From an uncultured Flavobacteriaceae bacterium (GTDB lineage: Bacteria > Bacteroidota > Bacteroidia > Flavobacteriales > Flavobacteriaceae): a stretch of DNA of 60,821 bases. How positions within the stretch are numbered: position 1 is the stretch's first letter; each line of letters opens with the position of its first letter. The position numbers were made by a program, and so were the translations under genes. Location: positions 1 through 60,821 of the forward strand of contig CAJWPZ010000009.1 of NCBI GenBank assembly GCA_913045325.1, given 5' to 3'. The notes beneath the pieces were generated by a model, which worked only from the letters and a program-made list of their open reading frames with translations, had not been told where the DNA came from and searched no databases. This document shows, piece by piece, positions 1 through 9,548 of this stretch.

Positions 1-27
1 TAATTCTATTATTACATAAAATACTTT

Positions 28-63
28 AAGGCCCTTTACAATTGTAGAGGGCCTTTTTTTTTG
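28..63 (+). terminator. Rho-independent terminator of a gene left of the window
   Basis: A 12-bp stem (AAGGCCCTTTAC pairing with GTAGAGGGCCTT, one G-T pair) closes an AATT loop and runs into a T tract. The T tract follows the stem only on the plus strand, so it should end transcription arriving from the left of the window, facing the minus-strand operon that ends at 137. Confidence 0.8.
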
Positions 64-136
64 TAGTAATATCAAGAGTATAGCCTATAAAAAATATACA
101 CGTAGTGTATCGCCCTCTAACCAATATAAAAAAAGG

Positions 137-910
137 CTAATGCAGGGTTTTAAAATACCTAAACGCATTTTGAAGTCTTGAGCCATACCAAGAAAAATAG
201 GCTCCATCTACAAGCAGCACCTGCTTTTGGGTAGTTTGCTCCAAGGCTTTTACATGGGTCTTGGAAAATGGAAAAGGCTCTGATGACAACAAAATAAGAT
301 CTGCCTGTTTTAGATCTTCTATATCCATTTCTGGATATCTTGAAGTAGGGTCTTTTAAGATATTATCAAACTTATTTATTTGTAATAAATCATTAATAAA
401 AGTATGCTTCCCAGCTACCATAAAAGGTTTTTGCCATATAAGATACGCTACTTTTCTTATCTGTTTTTGGGCAATAAATTCAGTAAACAAAGCGTATTGA
501 TTTCTAATGTTTGTGATAATACCAAACGCTTTTTCTTCTTTTTTAAACAAGGCACCTAGCAAAGAGATCATCTCAAGAGCATCCTCTAGCGTATAAACAT
601 CACTTACCCAAACAGGCGCTATTTGTGCGCAAGAAGCTACTATCTCTTTGGTATTCTCCTCTTTATTACAAATAATAATATCTGGCTGTAAGGCTTTTAT
701 GGTGTCTAAATGAATTGTTTTGGTACCACCAACAATGGTCAACTCGCCTTTAAGATATGTTGGGTGGGTACAAAATTTGGTGATACCTACCACCTGTTTT
801 CTTAACCCTAAATCTATAAGTAATTCTGTTTGGGACGGCACCAGAGAAACAATACGTTTTGGGGTTTCTAAAAACTCAAAAACAGTATGTAACTGATCTT
901 TACATTGCAT
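137..910 (-). CDS. BtuF-like helical-backbone metal/cobalamin-binding protein
   Basis: 257 aa. The N-terminus ([19 protein letters not shown]) and the following TKFCTHP and QPDIIICN segments match the periplasmic-binding-protein fold of BtuF/FhuD-type receptors that bind vitamin B12, heme or ferric chelates. I see no signal peptide or lipobox, so as encoded it would be cytoplasmic, which is odd for an ABC transporter receptor. The start overlaps the end of pyrF by 11 bases, making it the last gene of the purM-prfA-pyrF operon. No permease or ATPase gene is adjacent. Family membership is fairly sure; ligand and location are not. Confidence 0.75.
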   Translation of the reverse strand: MQCKDQLHTVFEFLETPKRIVSLVPSQTELLIDLGLRKQVVGITKFCTHPTYLKGELTIVGGTKTIHLDTIKALQPDIIICNKEENTKEIVASCAQIAPVWVSDVYTLEDALEMISLLGALFKKEEKAFGIITNIRNQYALFTEFIAQKQIRKVAYLIWQKPFMVAGKHTFINDLLQINKFDNILKDPTSRYPEMDIEDLKQADLILLSSEPFPFSKTHVKALEQTTQKQVLLVDGAYFSWYGSRLQNAFRYFKTLH

Positions 911-1718
911 CTAAAATAACTTGCATTTGTTGTTGTAAATCCTGTGCAGCTTTTGCTGCACTGTCTGCAAAATCCTGGCCAGATGAGGCGTAAATAATAC
1001 CGCGAGAAGAATTAACAAGCAAACCAACATTTGTATTCATGCCATGAGTACAAACATCTTGCAAGTTTCCGCCCTGAGCGCCAACTCCTGGAACTAGTAA
1101 AAAACTATCTGGCACTATTGCGCGTACCTGGGCAAGATAGGTCGCTTTGGTAGCTCCAACAACATACATTAGGTTTTGAGAGTTTTGCCATGTGGTAGAA
1201 GTTTTAAGCACCTGTTTATATAGCTGTTGTCCTTCAGTGATTTTAGTCTGAAAATCAAAAGCACCTTTATTTGAAGTAAGGGCCAAAAGTATGGTATGCT
1301 TATTTTCAAAGGCCAGAAAAGGCTCCACAGAATCTTGCCCCATATAAGGGGCCACCGTTACAGCATCAAAAGCTAAATCCTCAAAAAAGGCCTTAGCATA
1401 CATACTTGAGGTATTGCCTATATCTCCACGTTTAGCATCGGCAATGGTAAAAATCTCTGGATAATTTTGGTTAAGGTATTGTATTGTTTTTTCAAGGGCT
1501 CTCCAACCTTTTAAACCATAGGCTTCATAAAAAGCAGTATTGGGCTTAAAGGCAACTGCAAGATGGTGTGTTGCATCAATTATTTGCTTGTTAAAAGCAA
1601 AGATAGGGTCCTCTTGTTGTAATAAATGCTCAGGAATCTTGTCCATATCTACATCCAATCCAATGCATAAAAAGGATTTTTTTTGATGTATTTGGTCTAC
1701 CAACTCTTGAGTAGTCAT
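900..1718 (-). CDS. pyrF: orotidine 5'-phosphate decarboxylase
   Basis: 272 aa, the usual size of the longer (type 2) OMP decarboxylases. It makes UMP from orotidine 5'-phosphate in the last step of pyrimidine synthesis, in the cytoplasm. The catalytic DAKRGD motif lies at residues 94-99, with a substrate-loop GLDVD near residue 20 and a C-terminal [10 protein letters not shown] phosphate-binding segment. It starts 12 bases after prfA and overlaps the next gene by 11 bases, so it is translated from the purM operon mRNA. I see no independent promoter. Confidence 0.95.
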   Translation of the reverse strand: MTTQELVDQIHQKKSFLCIGLDVDMDKIPEHLLQQEDPIFAFNKQIIDATHHLAVAFKPNTAFYEAYGLKGWRALEKTIQYLNQNYPEIFTIADAKRGDIGNTSSMYAKAFFEDLAFDAVTVAPYMGQDSVEPFLAFENKHTILLALTSNKGAFDFQTKITEGQQLYKQVLKTSTTWQNSQNLMYVVGATKATYLAQVRAIVPDSFLLVPGVGAQGGNLQDVCTHGMNTNVGLLVNSSRGIIYASSGQDFADSAAKAAQDLQQQMQVILDAM

Positions 1719-1730
1719 AGGGTGTGTGTT

Positions 1731-2807
1731 TTAGAATGTATCTCCAGATTCTTTAAGGCGTTCTGTATTATCTACCAGCTGCAACTCATCAATTATTTTT
1801 TGAATGTCTCCATCTATAATGTTACTTAAATCATAGAGCGTTAAATTAATTCTATGATCGGTAACTCGCCCTTGAGAATAATTATAGGTGCGTATTTTTG
1901 CGCTTCTATCTCCACTAGTTACTTGTGAACCTCTCTTTAGAGCATCTTCTGCATTTTTTTTGGCCAGCTCTAAATCATACAATCTAGAACGCAACACCTT
2001 AAATGCTTTCTCTTTATTTTTATGTTGAGATTTTTGATCTTGACACTGCGCCACCAATCCTGTGGGTGTATGGGTTATTCTTACTGCAGAGTAGGTTGTG
2101 TTTACAGATTGCCCTCCAGGACCAGATGAACAGAAAAAATCAATCCTAACATCCTTCATCTCTATTTGAACATCAAACTCTTCTGCCTCTGGAAACACCA
2201 TTACGGTAGCTGCACTTGTGTGCACGCGGCCTTGGGTTTCTGTTTGAGGTACGCGCTGTACACGATGCACACCAGCTTCAAATTTTAAGGTACCATATAC
2301 ATCATCTCCAGTAATCTCTATCTGAATGGCTTTATATCCTCCAGAGGTTCCTTCACTAAAATCAACAACACTTGTTTTCCAACCTTTGTTTTCACAGTAT
2401 TTAGTGTACATTCTATGCAAATCACCAGCAAAAATACTTGCTTCATCTCCACCTGTCCCGGCCTTAATCTCCATTACAGCATTCTTTGCATCTTCTGGAT
2501 CTCTTGGTATTAACATGTATTTAATTTCTTCTTCAAGAACCTCAATATTAGATTTTGCCTCATCCAATTGCATTTTGGCCATCTCTACCATGTCTGGATC
2601 ACTTCCATCTGCTAGAATTTCGTCTGCTTCTATAATATGATTGGTTGCCATAATATATAGCTCCCGCTTTTTCATAAGTGCATTCAAATCCTTATACTCC
2701 TTATTGAGCTGAACATATTGCTTTTGATCGCTTATAATATCTGGCTGAATGATCAAATCACTCACCTCATCAAAACGATTTTTTACTATTTGAAGTTTTT
2801 CTAGCAT
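1731..2807 (-). CDS. prfA: peptide chain release factor 1
   Basis: 358 aa, full length. RF1 reads UAA and UAG stop codons and triggers peptide release on the ribosome. The GGQ catalytic tripeptide is at residues 231-233 ([12 protein letters not shown]). The anticodon-like PxT tripeptide is PQT at 187-189, typical of RF1 rather than the SPF of RF2. There is no sign of a programmed frameshift, which also fits RF1. It lies 45 bases after purM and 12 bases before pyrF in one operon. Confidence 0.96.
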   Translation of the reverse strand: MLEKLQIVKNRFDEVSDLIIQPDIISDQKQYVQLNKEYKDLNALMKKRELYIMATNHIIEADEILADGSDPDMVEMAKMQLDEAKSNIEVLEEEIKYMLIPRDPEDAKNAVMEIKAGTGGDEASIFAGDLHRMYTKYCENKGWKTSVVDFSEGTSGGYKAIQIEITGDDVYGTLKFEAGVHRVQRVPQTETQGRVHTSAATVMVFPEAEEFDVQIEMKDVRIDFFCSSGPGGQSVNTTYSAVRITHTPTGLVAQCQDQKSQHKNKEKAFKVLRSRLYDLELAKKNAEDALKRGSQVTSGDRSAKIRTYNYSQGRVTDHRINLTLYDLSNIIDGDIQKIIDELQLVDNTERLKESGDTF

Positions 2808-2852
2808 AGGAGTTTAATTCTGGTAAATTTACAATAAAAATGAGGAACATTC

Positions 2853-4031
2853 TTAGTACTCAAAGGTTCCGTAAACACTCTTTATGGTTAGTTTTTTTTC
2901 TGTAGAAGCCTCTACCCTTCCAACAATTTGAGCAGGAATATTAAATGATTCTGAAATTTTAATAATCTGTGAGGCGATCTCTGGAGCTACATACAGCTCC
3001 ATTCTATGACCCATATTAAAAACCTGATACATTTCTTTCCAATGGGTCCCGCTTTCTTGTTGAATTAATGTAAACAAAGGTGGCGCATCAAAAAGAGTGT
3101 CTTTTATAATGTGTAAATTATCTACAAAATGTAGAATTTTTGTTTGTGCACCTCCACTACAATGAACCATACCATGCAAGTGCTGTTTGTTACACTCTTG
3201 AAGTATTTTTTTAATAACTGGCGCATATGTTCTGGTTGGTGACAAAACAAGTTTTCCTGCATTAATGGGAGATCCTTGCACAGCATCTGTCAGCTTTTTT
3301 GAACCAGAGTAGACTAAATCTTCTGGCATGGCATGATCATAACTCTGTGGGTATTTTTCAGCCAACTCTTTACTAAAAACATCGTGTCTGGCAGAGGTAA
3401 GCCCATTGCTACCCATACCACCATTGTACTGCGTTTCATAGGTGGCTTGCCCAAAGGAGGCTAGCCCTACAATTACATCACCGGGTTTAATATTTTTATT
3501 ATCTATCACATCACTACGCTTAACTCTGGCAGTAACTGTGGAGTCTACAATAATGGTGCGCACCAAATCTCCAACATCTGCAGTTTCACCACCCGTAGAA
3601 TGAATGCTAACACCAAATTTAGCAAGGTCTTTTATTAAGTCTTCTGTGCCGTTAATAATGGCAGATATAACTTCTCCAGGTATTAAATTTTTATTACGAC
3701 CAATAGTAGAAGATAACATAATATTGTCTACTGCTCCTACGCAAATAAGGTCGTCAATATTCATAATTAAGGCATCCTGAGCAATACCCTTCCAAACAGA
3801 GAGGTCACCCGTTTGTTTCCAATACATATAGGCCAAAGAAGATTTTGTACCCGCTCCATCTGCATGCATCACAAGGCAATACTCCTCATCTGAGGTTAAA
3901 TAGTCTGGTACAATTTTACAAAATGCCTGAGGGAACAATCCTTTATCTACATTTTTGATGGCATTATGGACATCTTCTTTTGATGCAGAGACTCCTCGCT
4001 GGGCATATCTTTTTGAAATATCTTGACTCAT
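2853..4031 (-). CDS. purM: phosphoribosylformylglycinamidine cyclo-ligase (AIR synthase)
   Basis: 392 aa from the chosen start. It closes the imidazole ring of aminoimidazole ribotide in purine synthesis. The N-terminal YAQRGVSASKEDV, the HADGAGTKSSLAY loop and the STGGETADVGD segment are AIR synthase signatures. At about 390 aa it belongs to the longer form seen in Bacteroidota. The frame stays open to a start at 4052, but that codon lies inside the -7 promoter element (4050-4057), so the ATG at 4031 (MSQDISKRYAQ) is preferred. It heads the operon purM-prfA-pyrF-BtuF-like. Confidence 0.93.
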   Translation of the reverse strand: MSQDISKRYAQRGVSASKEDVHNAIKNVDKGLFPQAFCKIVPDYLTSDEEYCLVMHADGAGTKSSLAYMYWKQTGDLSVWKGIAQDALIMNIDDLICVGAVDNIMLSSTIGRNKNLIPGEVISAIINGTEDLIKDLAKFGVSIHSTGGETADVGDLVRTIIVDSTVTARVKRSDVIDNKNIKPGDVIVGLASFGQATYETQYNGGMGSNGLTSARHDVFSKELAEKYPQSYDHAMPEDLVYSGSKKLTDAVQGSPINAGKLVLSPTRTYAPVIKKILQECNKQHLHGMVHCSGGAQTKILHFVDNLHIIKDTLFDAPPLFTLIQQESGTHWKEMYQVFNMGHRMELYVAPEIASQIIKISESFNIPAQIVGRVEASTEKKLTIKSVYGTFEY

Positions 4032-4049
4032 GATTGAATTTTCTATTAG

Positions 4050-4080
4050 CAAAAATACAGATTAAAAAAAGCACATCAAA
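4050..4080 (-). promoter_or_regulatory. purM operon promoter
   Basis: Minus-strand TATTTTTG at 4057-4050 matches the Bacteroidota -7 consensus TAnnTTTG, and TTTG at 4080-4077 serves as the -33 box with 19 bases between TTG and the -7 box. The purM ATG follows 18 bases after the -7 box. Confidence 0.7.
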
Positions 4081-4153
4081 GAGAGGTTTTAATTAAAATC
4101 ACACTTTGTAGAACAATAGGCCAAAACAGTACCTAGGTATCTTAATTGTGCGC

Positions 4154-4184
4154 AAAAAAAAGCCCGCAATTTCTTGCAGGCTTT
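4154..4184 (-). terminator. Rho-independent terminator of glnA
   Basis: On the minus strand an 11-bp stem (AAAGCCTGCAA with TTGCGGGCTTT, one G-T pair) around a GAAA tetraloop is followed by a run of eight T, 25 bases after the glutamine synthetase stop codon. Confidence 0.85.
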
Positions 4185-4208
4185 AAATTTTACTTGGTTG
4201 TTATAACA

Positions 4209-6392
4209 TTATCTAGTAAATAACAATTCACGGTATTTTGTTAATGGCCAGATCTCATCATCTACCAAAAGCTCTAACTTATCACAGTGGTACCTAATTT
4301 GTTCAAAATAAGGTCTTATCTGGTCACAATAAGCAATCGCACGCTTTTGAGAATCTTCAATTTTATTGGCTTTTTTACGAGCATTTATCATATCGGTAAT
4401 ACCTCCATTGATATTCTCAATATGATTACTGATAGCTTCAATTAAGTTCATTTGCTCTTTTGCAAGCTTCTTAAAATCTTTACCATAAATATCCTTAATA
4501 CCTTGTACGTTTTCTATGAGTACATTTTGGTATTTAATAGCAGTTGGAATCACATGATTTCTTGCAATATCACCTAAAACCCTTGCCTCTATTTGAATAT
4601 GCATCGCATATTCCTCAACCTCAATTTCATGACGCGCCTCAATCTCAATTTTATTCATGATACCAAGCCCTTCATATAGTGCAATCGTCTTTTTAGAAAC
4701 TTGCTCTTTTAAAGCCAAGGGAGTTGTTTTGTTATTACTCAAACCTCGCTTACCAGCTTCAATTTCCCAGGCCTCTCCATAGCCATCACCCTCAAAACGA
4801 ATGCGCTTTGAATCTTTAATGTATTCTCTCAACACATTAAAAATAGCATCGTCTTTCTTCATTTTTTTACCCTTAATAAGGCCATCAACTTGAGTTTTAA
4901 ATTCCATTAACTGCTTTGCAACAATAGCATTTAAAACAGTCATTGGCTTTGCACAGTTGGCCGTAGAGCCCACCGCTCTAAACTCAAATTTGTTTCCTGT
5001 AAAAGCAAATGGTGAAGTACGGTTTCTATCTGTATTGTCTAGTAAAATTTCAGGAATCTTACCAACTACATTTAGCTTAAGCTCTGTTTTATCTTCTGGA
5101 GATAATTTTCCGTCTTTTACTTTTTCTAAAGCATCCAATACGTTTGTCAGCTGTGTTCCAATAAAAACAGAAATAATAGCTGGTGGAGCCTCATTAGCTC
5201 CTAGACGATGATCATTACCAGCCCCCGCAATGGCTGCTCTTAATAACTCCTCATACTCATTTACCGCCTTAATTGTGTTTATGAAAAAGGTTAAAAACTG
5301 TAAGTTTTTCATTGGTGTACTCCCTGGACTCAATAAATTAACCCCAGTGTTGGTAGCCAAAGACCAGTTGTTGTGCTTACCACTTCCATTTATACCAGCA
5401 AATGGTTTTTCATGGAATAATACTTTAAAGTTGTGTCTATCTGCAACCTTTGTCATCACATCCATTAAAAGAGAGTTGTGATCTACCGCAAGATTTGTTT
5501 CTTCAAAAATAGGCGCCAACTCAAATTGGTTAGGTGCCACCTCGTTATGACGAGTTTTAACCGGTATTCCTAGATACATACATTCTGTTTCCAGATCACG
5601 CATGTAATCTAAGGCGCGTTTTGGTATAGAACCAAAGTAATGATCGTCTAATTGTTGCCCTTTTGCAGAACTATGACCAAGTAAGGTTCTACCCGTAAGG
5701 TTGATATCTGGTCTTGATTTAGCTAAGGCCTTGTCGATCAAGAAATATTCTTGTTCCCAACCCAGGGTTGGATTCACCTTTGTTACTGTTTTGTCAAAAT
5801 ATTTTGCAACAGCTGTAGCAGCTGTGTCTATTGTTTGTAAAGCTCTTAATAAAGGTGTCTTATTGTCTAGTGCTTCTCCTGTGTAAGAAACAAAAACCGT
5901 AGGGATACAAAGAGTAGTTCCATAAATAAATGCAGGAGAAGTAGGATCCCAGGCTGTGTAACCACGAGCTTCAAAAGTATTTCTTATACCTCCGTTTGGA
6001 AAACTTGAAGCGTCTGGTTCTTGTTGTACAAGTTGTCCACCTCCAAATTTTTCTATGGCACCATCTTCAGTGGTTTCGAAAAAAGCATCATGCTTCTCTG
6101 CAGTGGTACCCGTTAAAGGTTGAAACCAGTGCGTGTAATGAGTAGCTCCTTTTGCAATAGCCCACTCTTTCATTCCTGTTGAAATGTGATCTGCTATTGC
6201 TCTATCAATTTTACTGCCATTTACAACAGCGTCTTGAACGCTTTTAAATGAATCTTTGGTCAAGAATTGGCGCATTGCCGCATTATTAAATACGTTTGCT
6301 CCAAAAATAGCAGAACGTCTCTCTGGTTCTTGCACGTCTATAACAGGACGGTTGAATGTTTCTTTGATGGCATGAAATCTTAATGTAGACAT
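4209..6392 (-). CDS. glutamine synthetase type III (GlnN family)
   Basis: 727 aa, the length of the large GSIII class, against about 470 aa for GSI. It joins ammonia to glutamate using ATP. Visible signatures are GWEQEYFLID near residue 212, RHNEVAPNQFELAP, the LFHEKPFAGINGSGKHNNWS block and RLGANEAPPAIISVFIG. Like other GSIII proteins it lacks the C-terminal adenylylation tyrosine motif of GSI. It is monocistronic, with its own -7 promoter box upstream and a terminator downstream. Two A-tract/G-run motifs upstream (6470-6540) could be regulatory. Confidence 0.95.
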   Translation of the reverse strand: MSTLRFHAIKETFNRPVIDVQEPERRSAIFGANVFNNAAMRQFLTKDSFKSVQDAVVNGSKIDRAIADHISTGMKEWAIAKGATHYTHWFQPLTGTTAEKHDAFFETTEDGAIEKFGGGQLVQQEPDASSFPNGGIRNTFEARGYTAWDPTSPAFIYGTTLCIPTVFVSYTGEALDNKTPLLRALQTIDTAATAVAKYFDKTVTKVNPTLGWEQEYFLIDKALAKSRPDINLTGRTLLGHSSAKGQQLDDHYFGSIPKRALDYMRDLETECMYLGIPVKTRHNEVAPNQFELAPIFEETNLAVDHNSLLMDVMTKVADRHNFKVLFHEKPFAGINGSGKHNNWSLATNTGVNLLSPGSTPMKNLQFLTFFINTIKAVNEYEELLRAAIAGAGNDHRLGANEAPPAIISVFIGTQLTNVLDALEKVKDGKLSPEDKTELKLNVVGKIPEILLDNTDRNRTSPFAFTGNKFEFRAVGSTANCAKPMTVLNAIVAKQLMEFKTQVDGLIKGKKMKKDDAIFNVLREYIKDSKRIRFEGDGYGEAWEIEAGKRGLSNNKTTPLALKEQVSKKTIALYEGLGIMNKIEIEARHEIEVEEYAMHIQIEARVLGDIARNHVIPTAIKYQNVLIENVQGIKDIYGKDFKKLAKEQMNLIEAISNHIENINGGITDMINARKKANKIEDSQKRAIAYCDQIRPYFEQIRYHCDKLELLVDDEIWPLTKYRELLFTR

Positions 6393-6444
6393 AATATGTA
6401 CTCTTTTAAGTGTTTAATTTTACTGAAATTTAAATTTTGAAGCA

Positions 6445-6452
6445 CAAAAATA
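6445..6452 (-). promoter_or_regulatory. glnA -7 promoter box
   Basis: Minus-strand TATTTTTG matches the Bacteroidota -7 consensus and leaves a leader of roughly 50 bases before the glutamine synthetase ATG. I do not see a convincing -33 TTG at the right distance, which may indicate an activator-dependent promoter. Confidence 0.55.
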
Positions 6453-6469
6453 CATTTTTACCCCGTATA

Positions 6470-6540
6470 CCCCCCTTTTTTTATCTAAAGTTACCAACAA
6501 AATAGATTTTTAGACATCATGCCCCCTATTTTTTTAAATA
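6470..6540 (-). repeat. two G-run/A-tract motifs upstream of glnA
   Basis: Two similar sequences, a run of five or six C followed by a seven-T tract (CCCCCC plus T7 at 6470-6482; CCCCC, TA, then T7 from 6522), lie 52 bases apart in the 291-base gap upstream of glutamine synthetase. The spacing is close to five helical turns, and both lie just upstream of the -7 box. Their function is unknown. Confidence 0.35.
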
Positions 6541-6653
6541 TTAAACAAAAAAGACGTGTTTTTGTCATTTTTAAAACTACTAGTTGAAATAACGAGTTGC
6601 GCACACAACCAAAGTGACCAATGTACATTTTAGAGCATTATAAACACTAAAAA

Positions 6654-6681
6654 TTGTATTTTTACAATCTTATTATATTTG
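6654..6681 (+). promoter_or_regulatory. promoter of the small membrane protein gene
   Basis: TTG at 6654-6656, a 17-base spacer, then TATATTTG at 6674-6681. The -7 box ends only two bases before the ATG at 6684, so the transcript is expected to be leaderless or nearly so. Confidence 0.6.
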
Positions 6682-6683
6682 CT

Positions 6684-6884
6684 ATGAAATTACTAGGTAT
6701 TACAATTGTACTTTTACTATTAGCCTTTGCTGGTATTGCTATCAAAATATGGGCTAAAAAAGATGGAGAATTTGCAGGAACTTGCGCTAGCCAGAGCCCT
6801 TTTTTAAACAAAGAAGGAGAGCCGTGTGGTTTTTGTGGCAAAACATCAGATCAGTTCGAGACCTGCAAGGAAGAAGAAAGTTAA
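6684..6884 (+). CDS. small Cys-rich membrane or secreted protein
   Basis: 66 aa from the ATG at 6684. An upstream in-frame start at 6654 would lie inside the promoter and is rejected. Residues 1-20 form one hydrophobic helix (MKLLGITIVLLLLAFAGIAI) followed by KIWAKKDGEFAGTCAS, so it is probably membrane-anchored with a short tail. The tail carries four cysteines, including a CGFCGK motif that could bind metal or form a disulfide. I recall similar short proteins in flavobacteria, but no function is known to me. The sigma factor gene starts 56 bases downstream. Confidence 0.75.
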   Translation: MKLLGITIVLLLLAFAGIAIKIWAKKDGEFAGTCASQSPFLNKEGEPCGFCGKTSDQFETCKEEES

Positions 6885-6940
6885 TCTCAGCTCAATAAAC
6901 CAGCTCTAGGAGTTAATTTTAAACCTCCAAAAACTACACC

Positions 6941-7513
6941 GTGGAAATAGATAAAACAGCTATAGACATTCAAGTGGCTAATGCAAAATTAGGCAAGCAA
7001 TCTGCATATAATTTTCTGCTTGACCATTTTTGGAATCAGGTGTATGGATTCCAAATCAAACGTGTTGGAAACGAATTTGAAGCAGAAGACATTACTATAG
7101 AAACCTTCGCAAAAGCATTTGATAAAATACACTCTTACAAACAAACCTATGTGTTTAGCACCTGGCTTATTACCATATCTAAAAACATACAGATTGACAA
7201 GACTAGGAAAAAAAATGCAACCCTGCACACCCAAGCAAACTTGGCAAGTGATGCGCAATTAAAAAGTGTGCCAGATGCAAACCCTACACCAGAAGATGTA
7301 TTAATTACCAAGCAAAACTTAACACAACTCTTGCGAGACATCAAGCTATTAAAACCTGCCTATCAAGAGGTTATTCAGTTACGCTATTTTCAAGAAATGA
7401 GCTACAGTGAAATAGCACAAAAACTCACCGAGCCCCTAAGTAATATTAAAGTACGATTATTGCGAGCAAAAAAATTACTAGCGGAGATTATCATTAAAAA
7501 CAAGAATCTTTAA
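6941..7513 (+). CDS. RNA polymerase sigma factor, sigma-70 family (ECF type)
   Basis: 190 aa with two sigma domains only. Region 2 is at about residues 25-90 (FEAEDITIETFAKAFDKI and FSTWLITISKNIQIDKTRKK) and region 4 at about 125-185 (LKPAYQEVIQLRYFQEMSYSEIA, a helix-turn-helix for the -35 site). It would redirect RNA polymerase to a specific promoter set. The start is GTG at 6941; no ATG lies in frame before the conserved region. No anti-sigma factor gene is adjacent, so its signal is unclear. It may share a transcript with the upstream small membrane protein. Confidence 0.9.
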   Translation: MEIDKTAIDIQVANAKLGKQSAYNFLLDHFWNQVYGFQIKRVGNEFEAEDITIETFAKAFDKIHSYKQTYVFSTWLITISKNIQIDKTRKKNATLHTQANLASDAQLKSVPDANPTPEDVLITKQNLTQLLRDIKLLKPAYQEVIQLRYFQEMSYSEIAQKLTEPLSNIKVRLLRAKKLLAEIIIKNKNL

Positions 7514-7630
7514 ATTATTTGCAGGCAGCTAGCTCTTGGCTCGCTTTAGTGTAAACAGTGCATCTAATTATTTCTGATTTTTTTAACGTATGTAGGGCTT
7601 AAAAAGACTAAACAATTAATTTTGTATCCG

Positions 7631-7638
7631 TATCTTTG
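7631..7638 (+). promoter_or_regulatory. lipA -7 promoter box
   Basis: TATCTTTG fits TAnnTTTG and ends six bases before the lipA ATG at 7645, predicting a leader of only a few bases. No clear -33 TTG at the standard distance. Confidence 0.5.
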
Positions 7639-7644
7639 TATTAT

Positions 7645-8517
7645 ATGAGCACAGAAACCTTAGCACCACAGCAAAGAACTCCCAAACCTAAATGGCTTCG
7701 TGTAAAGTTACCTACTGGTAAAAAATACACTGCCCTTAGATCTCTGGTAGACAAATATAACTTGCATACCATTTGCACCTCTGGAAGCTGCCCAAATATG
7801 GGAGAATGCTGGACAGAAGGAACTGCAACCTTTATGATCCTTGGTAACATTTGTACACGCTCATGTGGTTTTTGTGGGGTTAAAACAGGAAGACCAGAAG
7901 ATGTAGATTGGGATGAGCCAGAAAAAGTAGCTAGATCCATAAAAATTATGAGCATAAAACATGCAGTAGTTACCTCTGTAGATCGTGACGATTTAAAAGA
8001 CATGGGGTCTATCATCTGGGCAGAAACAGTAAAGGCAATTCGCCGCATGAATCCAGAAACGACTCTAGAGACATTAATACCAGATTTTCAAGGAAATACT
8101 AGAAATATAGACCGTATAATTGCTGTAAATCCAGAGGTAGTTTCTCACAATATGGAGACTGTCAAACGATTAACACGTGAGGTCCGTATCCAAGCCAAAT
8201 ACGAGAAAAGCTTAGAGGTTTTAAAGTACCTTAAAGACAATGGCATAAAACGCACTAAAAGCGGAATGATGCTTGGCCTTGGAGAAACACAAGAAGAAGT
8301 AATCCAAACCATGAGAGATCTGCGAGGGGTAGGGCTAGATATACTTACCATTGGGCAATACCTGCAACCTTCAAAAAAACACCTACCTGTCAAAGAATTT
8401 ATTACCCCAGAACAGTTTAAAAAATACGAAGAAATTGGTCTTGAAATGGGTTTCAGACATGTGGAGAGTAGTGCTCTAGTGCGCTCTTCTTACAAGGCTC
8501 AGAAACACCTCACTTAA
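7645..8517 (+). CDS. lipA: lipoyl synthase
   Basis: 290 aa radical-SAM enzyme that inserts two sulfurs into protein-bound octanoyl groups to make lipoyl cofactors. The auxiliary iron-sulfur cluster cysteines are C44, C49 and C55 ([12 protein letters not shown]). The radical-SAM cluster cysteines are C70, C74 and C77 (CTRSCGFC). The C-terminal RSSY at 280-283 carries the serine ligand. A TTG at 7636 would add three residues but overlaps the -7 box, so the ATG at 7645 is used. Its product serves 2-oxoacid dehydrogenases such as the E2 at 33979-35256. gap starts six bases later. Confidence 0.96.
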   Translation: MSTETLAPQQRTPKPKWLRVKLPTGKKYTALRSLVDKYNLHTICTSGSCPNMGECWTEGTATFMILGNICTRSCGFCGVKTGRPEDVDWDEPEKVARSIKIMSIKHAVVTSVDRDDLKDMGSIIWAETVKAIRRMNPETTLETLIPDFQGNTRNIDRIIAVNPEVVSHNMETVKRLTREVRIQAKYEKSLEVLKYLKDNGIKRTKSGMMLGLGETQEEVIQTMRDLRGVGLDILTIGQYLQPSKKHLPVKEFITPEQFKKYEEIGLEMGFRHVESSALVRSSYKAQKHLT

Positions 8518-8523
8518 TATTCT

Positions 8524-9519
8524 ATGGCAGTAATTAAAGTTGGCATTAACGGCTTTGGAAGAATTGGCAGAAGGGTCTTTAGGTTGTTGTTGGACCACCC
8601 GGGTATAGAAGTAGTAGCCATCAACGACATTGCAGATGCCAAAACACTTAGCCATCTTGTAAAGTATGATAGTATCCATGGGGTTCTACAAAAACAAGTA
8701 CAGAGCACCACCCATAGTATCATGGTGGATGACAAAGCATATCCTTTTTATTCACAAACAGCCATTTCAAAAATACCTTGGCAAGGGGTAGACATTGTTA
8801 TTGAGGCAACCGGGAAATTTAAAACAAAATCTGTTTTACAGCAGCACATTTCTAGTGGAGCTAAAAAAGTAATTCTTTGTGTTCCTCCAGTTGATGATGA
8901 AATTAAAATGATAGTAGCTGGAGTTAACGACCAAATGTTAACACCAGAAGATTGTATTATTTCAAACGCATCCTGCACTACCAATAATGCAGCTCCTATA
9001 TTGAAACTTATACACGATGCTTTTCAAGTACAACAAGCATATATAACTACAGTACACTCCTACACTACAGATCAAAGCTTGCATGACCAGCCCCATAAAG
9101 ATCTTAGAAGAGCTAGAGCTGCAGGGCAATCAATAGTGCCCACAACAACAGGCGCCGCAAAGGCGCTCACTAAACTTTTTCCAGATTTAAATAACGTTAT
9201 TGGCGGATGTGGCATACGTGTTCCTGTTGCCAATGGATCTTTGTGTGACATTACCTTAAATGTTAAAAAAGAGACCTCAATACAAGCAGTTAATGCCTTG
9301 TTTGAAAAAGCAGCGGCAGGACCTTTAAAAGGTATTTTACAATTCACACAGGACCCAATTGTATCTATTGATATTGTAGGAAACTACCACTCTTGTGTTC
9401 TAGATTCAGAGATGACCTCAGTGATTGGTAAAATGATAAAAATTATTGGCTGGTATGATAATGAAACTGGATATTCTTCAAGAATTATCGATTTGGTCTA
9501 TAAAATGTCGAGGAAATAA
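8524..9519 (+). CDS. gap: glyceraldehyde-3-phosphate dehydrogenase
   Basis: 331 aa. It oxidises glyceraldehyde-3-phosphate to 1,3-bisphosphoglycerate in glycolysis. The Rossmann start is VGINGFGRIGRRVFR, the catalytic cysteine is C151 in SNASCTTNNAAP, and the assisting histidine is H178 in TTVHSYT. The usual second cysteine four residues after the catalytic one is asparagine here. The C-terminal WYDNETGYSSR is canonical. It sits six bases after lipA and is probably co-transcribed. A second gap gene elsewhere in the genome would not be surprising. Confidence 0.95.
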   Translation: MAVIKVGINGFGRIGRRVFRLLLDHPGIEVVAINDIADAKTLSHLVKYDSIHGVLQKQVQSTTHSIMVDDKAYPFYSQTAISKIPWQGVDIVIEATGKFKTKSVLQQHISSGAKKVILCVPPVDDEIKMIVAGVNDQMLTPEDCIISNASCTTNNAAPILKLIHDAFQVQQAYITTVHSYTTDQSLHDQPHKDLRRARAAGQSIVPTTTGAAKALTKLFPDLNNVIGGCGIRVPVANGSLCDITLNVKKETSIQAVNALFEKAAAGPLKGILQFTQDPIVSIDIVGNYHSCVLDSEMTSVIGKMIKIIGWYDNETGYSSRIIDLVYKMSRK

Positions 9520-9548
9520 CTATATTTACCGATAAACTACATTTTTTA

